NCBI GenBank assembly: GCA_018061265.1
Contig: JAGOUM010000007.1
Span: 3,019 to 67,018 of the forward strand
Direction of reading: 5' to 3'
From: Rhodoferax sp.
Lineage (GTDB): Bacteria > Pseudomonadota > Gammaproteobacteria > Burkholderiales > Burkholderiaceae_C
Length of the DNA stretch: 64,000 bases
The translations under genes were made by a program, and so were the position numbers. This document shows positions 61,652 through 64,000 of the stretch, in pieces; the first letter of the stretch is position 1; each line of letters begins with the position of its first letter. The notes beneath the pieces are model-generated. The model saw nothing but the letters and a program-made list of their open reading frames with translations, had not been told where the DNA came from and did not search any database.

Positions 61652-62317
61652 TTCCAGAAGCAACGAGCAATCACTGATGATGCGGTCCGGTGCGCAGGCC
61701 TCGATCGGTTGACCCATGTTGTAACCGTAGGGCAGCATCCAGACCGTCACGCCGGCAGCACGGGCAGTGGCCACATCAATGCTGGAATCACCAACAAACA
61801 GCGCACGCTGTGGTGCCACGTCGAACTGCTGCAGGCAGTGTGCCACCCCAACCGGGTCAGGTTTTTTGCTGGCAAAGGTATCACCGCTGATGATCACATC
61901 AAAAAGATCGGTGAGTTTTTGCACATCCATCACGATCTGCGTGTAGCGCCCTTCCTTGTTGGTCACCACCGCCAGCTTGGTACCCAGCGCACGCAGGGCC
62001 TCCAGCGTTTTGCGCACCTGCGGGTAGAGATGGCTGCGGGTGCCGCAGCGGCGACCATAAAACACGTTGTACTCGCCGACCATGGTGCGCAACAGATCGC
62101 TTTTGCGTACCTCTGCCACGGGCCTGCCGGTGGCAAAAGCAACCGCATCCACCAGCAGCGACAGAGTACCGTGACCAATCCAGTCGTTGACCTGTTGTTG
62201 CGACACCAGTGGCAGATCAAAACGCGCAAGTGTGTCGTTGACCGCGTCCATGATTTCGGGCGCGGTCTCCACCAAGGTGCCATCCAGGTCAAACATGACC
62301 AGATCAAACTTGCGCAT
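61646..62317 (-). CDS. gph: Phosphoglycolate phosphatase (HAD family)
   Basis: A 223-aa HAD phosphatase with nucleophile motif VMFDLDGTLVET (residues 6-17), VVTNKEGRY and FVGDSSIDVATARAAG. It removes 2-phosphoglycolate, the by-product of RuBisCO oxygenation, or of DNA repair. Placement between tkt and pgk favours the Calvin role. It follows tkt by 14 bp; its stop codon lies in a dispersed repeat. Confidence 0.92.
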   Translation of the reverse strand: MRKFDLVMFDLDGTLVETAPEIMDAVNDTLARFDLPLVSQQQVNDWIGHGTLSLLVDAVAFATGRPVAEVRKSDLLRTMVGEYNVFYGRRCGTRSHLYPQVRKTLEALRALGTKLAVVTNKEGRYTQIVMDVQKLTDLFDVIISGDTFASKKPDPVGVAHCLQQFDVAPQRALFVGDSSIDVATARAAGVTVWMLPYGYNMGQPIEACAPDRIISDCSLLLEA

Positions 62318-62331
62318 AAGCCGGCGACGCC

Positions 62332-64000
62332 TTAGTTGCCGGAAGGGACCACGGTATCGGGCAGCGGCTCGGCAGCCTTGCTGGCGGCACGGTGCACGAT
62401 GGTGCGGATGTTGGTCACCACACGGTCCACCGTCAGGCCGAAGTACTCATACAGCTTGGGCGCGGGTGCCGACTCGCCAAACGTGGGCATACCCAACACC
62501 ACACCATGACGGCCCACATACTTGCGCCAGAAATCAGGGTGAGCGGCTTCGATCGCCAAGGCGGGTGTGTTGAACGGAATCACCATTTCCTGGTATGCGG
62601 CGGGCTGGCGGTCAAACACGTTGGTGCACGGCATGGACACCACCCGGGCGGCAATGCCGTCCTCGGCCAGCACCTTTTGCGCCTTCATGGCGATCTCGAG
62701 CTCGGAGCCTGTCGCCACAATCACGGCCTGCGGGTTTTCCGCCTCGGACACGATGTAGCCCCCTTTGCGGATGGATTCAACCATGCTGGCATCGGTCAGG
62801 CGCGGCAGGTTCTGGCGCGACAGGCACAGCGCGCTGGGGCCATCTTTGCGCTCAATGGCGCTTGCCCAGGCCACCGCGGTCTCCAGACCATCGGCTGGGC
62901 GCCACACGTCCAGCCCGGGGATGATCCGCATGCTGGGGATGTGCTCGATGCTCTGGTGCGTCGGGCCGTCCTCGCCCAGACCGATGGAGTCGTGGGTGAA
63001 GACGTGGATGACGCGGATCTTCATCAGCGCCGCCATACGAATGGCGTTGCGGCTGTAGTCGCTAAAGGTCAGGAAGGTACCGCCGTATGGGATGTAGCCA
63101 CCGTGCAGCGCGATGCCGTTCATGATCGCAGCCATGCCAAACTCGCGCACACCGTAGCTCAGGTGGTTGCCCCAGGTGTCGCGGCTGGCACGCACACAGC
63201 CCTTGAAGTTGGTCAGGTTGGAGCCGGTCAGGTCGGCACTGCCACCGAAAAACTCGGGCACCAGCGGCGCAATGGCGTCGAGCGCGTTCTGGCTGCTCTT
63301 GCGGGTGGCAAAGGCCGTGGCATTACCAGCAATGGCTTCCAGAACGGAGGGCAGCTTTTCGGCATAGGCCGGCAGCAGGTCGCCCGCCATGCGGCGCTCA
63401 AACTCGGCGGCGTCATCCGGGTACAGCGCCCGGTAGGCATCAAAGCGGTCGCGCCAGGCGCGCTCAGCGACCACACCACGGGCCACCGCGTTCCAGCTGG
63501 CAGCAATGTCGGCAGGGATTTCAAAGGGGGCGGCCGTCCAGCCCAGTGCTTCCCGCGTGGCCGCCACCTCGGCAGTCCCCAGAGCGGCACCATGCACATC
63601 ATGGGTGCCGGCCTTGTTGGGCGAGCCCATGCCAATGACCGTCTTGCAACAAATCAGCGTGGGTTTACCATCGGCATCACCCGACTGGGCTTTGGCAGCC
63701 TTGAGGGCCGCATCAATGGCAACCGGGTCGTGGCCGTCCACATCCGGGATGACGTTCCAGCCATAGGCTTCAAAGCGCTTGGGTGTGTCGTCGGTGAACC
63801 AGCCCTCAACGTGACCATCGATCGAGATGCCGTTGTCGTCATAAAACGCCACCAGCTTGGACAAGCGTAGCGTGCCAGCCAGGGCGCAAGCCTCGTGGCT
63901 GATGCCTTCCATCATGCAACCATCACCAAGGAACACATAGGTGAAGTGGTCAACGATGGTGTGGTGAACACCGCCTTCTTCGCGGTTGAACTCCTGTGCC
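62332..64000 (-). CDS. tkt: Transketolase (5' end beyond the window)
   Basis: At least 555 C-terminal residues of a TPP-dependent transketolase. Frame is open to the window edge: [20 protein letters not shown] then [14 protein letters not shown], so the start lies beyond 64000. Later motifs include [33 protein letters not shown] and [15 protein letters not shown]. It makes pentose phosphates for the Calvin or pentose phosphate pathway. It leads the tkt-gph-pgk-fba set. Confidence 0.96.
   Translation of the reverse strand, partial: AQEFNREEGGVHHTIVDHFTYVFLGDGCMMEGISHEACALAGTLRLSKLVAFYDDNGISIDGHVEGWFTDDTPKRFEAYGWNVIPDVDGHDPVAIDAALKAAKAQSGDADGKPTLICCKTVIGMGSPNKAGTHDVHGAALGTAEVAATREALGWTAAPFEIPADIAASWNAVARGVVAERAWRDRFDAYRALYPDDAAEFERRMAGDLLPAYAEKLPSVLEAIAGNATAFATRKSSQNALDAIAPLVPEFFGGSADLTGSNLTNFKGCVRASRDTWGNHLSYGVREFGMAAIMNGIALHGGYIPYGGTFLTFSDYSRNAIRMAALMKIRVIHVFTHDSIGLGEDGPTHQSIEHIPSMRIIPGLDVWRPADGLETAVAWASAIERKDGPSALCLSRQNLPRLTDASMVESIRKGGYIVSEAENPQAVIVATGSELEIAMKAQKVLAEDGIAARVVSMPCTNVFDRQPAAYQEMVIPFNTPALAIEAAHPDFWRKYVGRHGVVLGMPTFGESAPAPKLYEYFGLTVDRVVTNIRTIVHRAASKAAEPLPDTVVPSGN

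Noticed and set aside
1..64000. Prophage, transposase or plasmid functions
   Set aside because: I looked for transposase, integrase, phage structural and replication genes and found none; only the vapBC pair and short repeats suggest mobility.

Overview
The window looks like a chromosome segment of a sulfur-oxidising betaproteobacterium of the Comamonadaceae type (Rhodoferax-like). This is inferred from the gene content: a complete oxidative-type dsr operon with dsrL, dsrEFH, dsrJ and dsrN, soeABC, a tamAB pair, Calvin/glycolysis genes of the cbb style, and a dispersed short repeat family that I recognise from this family. No plasmid, phage or IS genes were seen.

Layout. (1) 1-4562: one long CRISPR array, 63 repeats of 37 bp and 62 spacers. 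The leader is on the left and the degenerate terminal repeat on the right; no cas operon lies in the window. (2) 4.6-17.4 kb: housekeeping genes (trmL, an RRM protein plus a Ca2+/H+ antiporter, DUF1841, a dihaem cytochrome c, a MoxR ATPase and vWA pair split by a GNAT gene and vapBC, tamA-tamB). (3) 17.5-22.7 kb: tRNA-Arg(CCU) and an envelope-modification block (dgkA, eptA-type phosphoethanolamine transferase, PmrAB-like two-component system, PAP2 phosphatase). (4) 22.7-25.7 kb: tusA, dsrE2, an unknown periplasmic protein and a YeeE/TsuA-type sulfur transporter. (5) 25.8-29.9 kb, minus strand: a copper cassette (Cys-rich small protein, TolC-type channel, multicopper oxidase, DUF411, CusF-like). 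(6) 29.9-35.3 kb, minus strand: a nine-gene operon divergent from dsrAB. It carries a cysteine-less DsrC paralogue, a Cas6/Cmx6-like RAMP protein, a TauD-type dioxygenase, a 2Fe-2S/FAD reductase, an S24-like protein with no catalytic lysine, and four proteins I cannot name. (7) 35.6-49.1 kb: dsrABEFHCMKLJOPNR plus a uroporphyrinogen-III methyltransferase. (8) 49.2-51.1 kb, minus strand: a NarXL-like two-component system. (9) 51.3-59.2 kb: soeABC, a TSUP exporter, DUF1634, a tandem Usp, a carboxymuconolactone-decarboxylase/Rieske fusion and DUF1801. (10) 59.2-64 kb, minus strand: fba, pgk, gph and tkt (tkt runs off the end).

How the genes fit together. Sulfur entering via the YeeE-type transporter, or stored sulfur, would be relayed by TusA/DsrE2 and DsrEFH to DsrC. 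DsrAB, fed by DsrL and serviced by DsrMKJOP, would release sulfite in the cytoplasm. SoeABC would oxidise it to sulfate and the TSUP protein could export excess. The methyltransferase and DsrN would make the siroamide cofactor.

The most interesting observations are two. First, a 44-bp promoter block (TACCCAT, then ACCC exactly 23 bp further on, then CGGT and GACG at fixed spacing) precedes tusA, soeA and the divergent nine-gene operon. It resembles tandem NarL-type heptamers, and a NarL-like system is encoded between dsr and soe. Second, the nine-gene operon, with its Cas6-like protein and cysteine-less DsrC, looks like an undescribed accessory module of dsr-type sulfur oxidation. DsrN also carries a C-terminal DsrC-fold domain without the redox cysteines.
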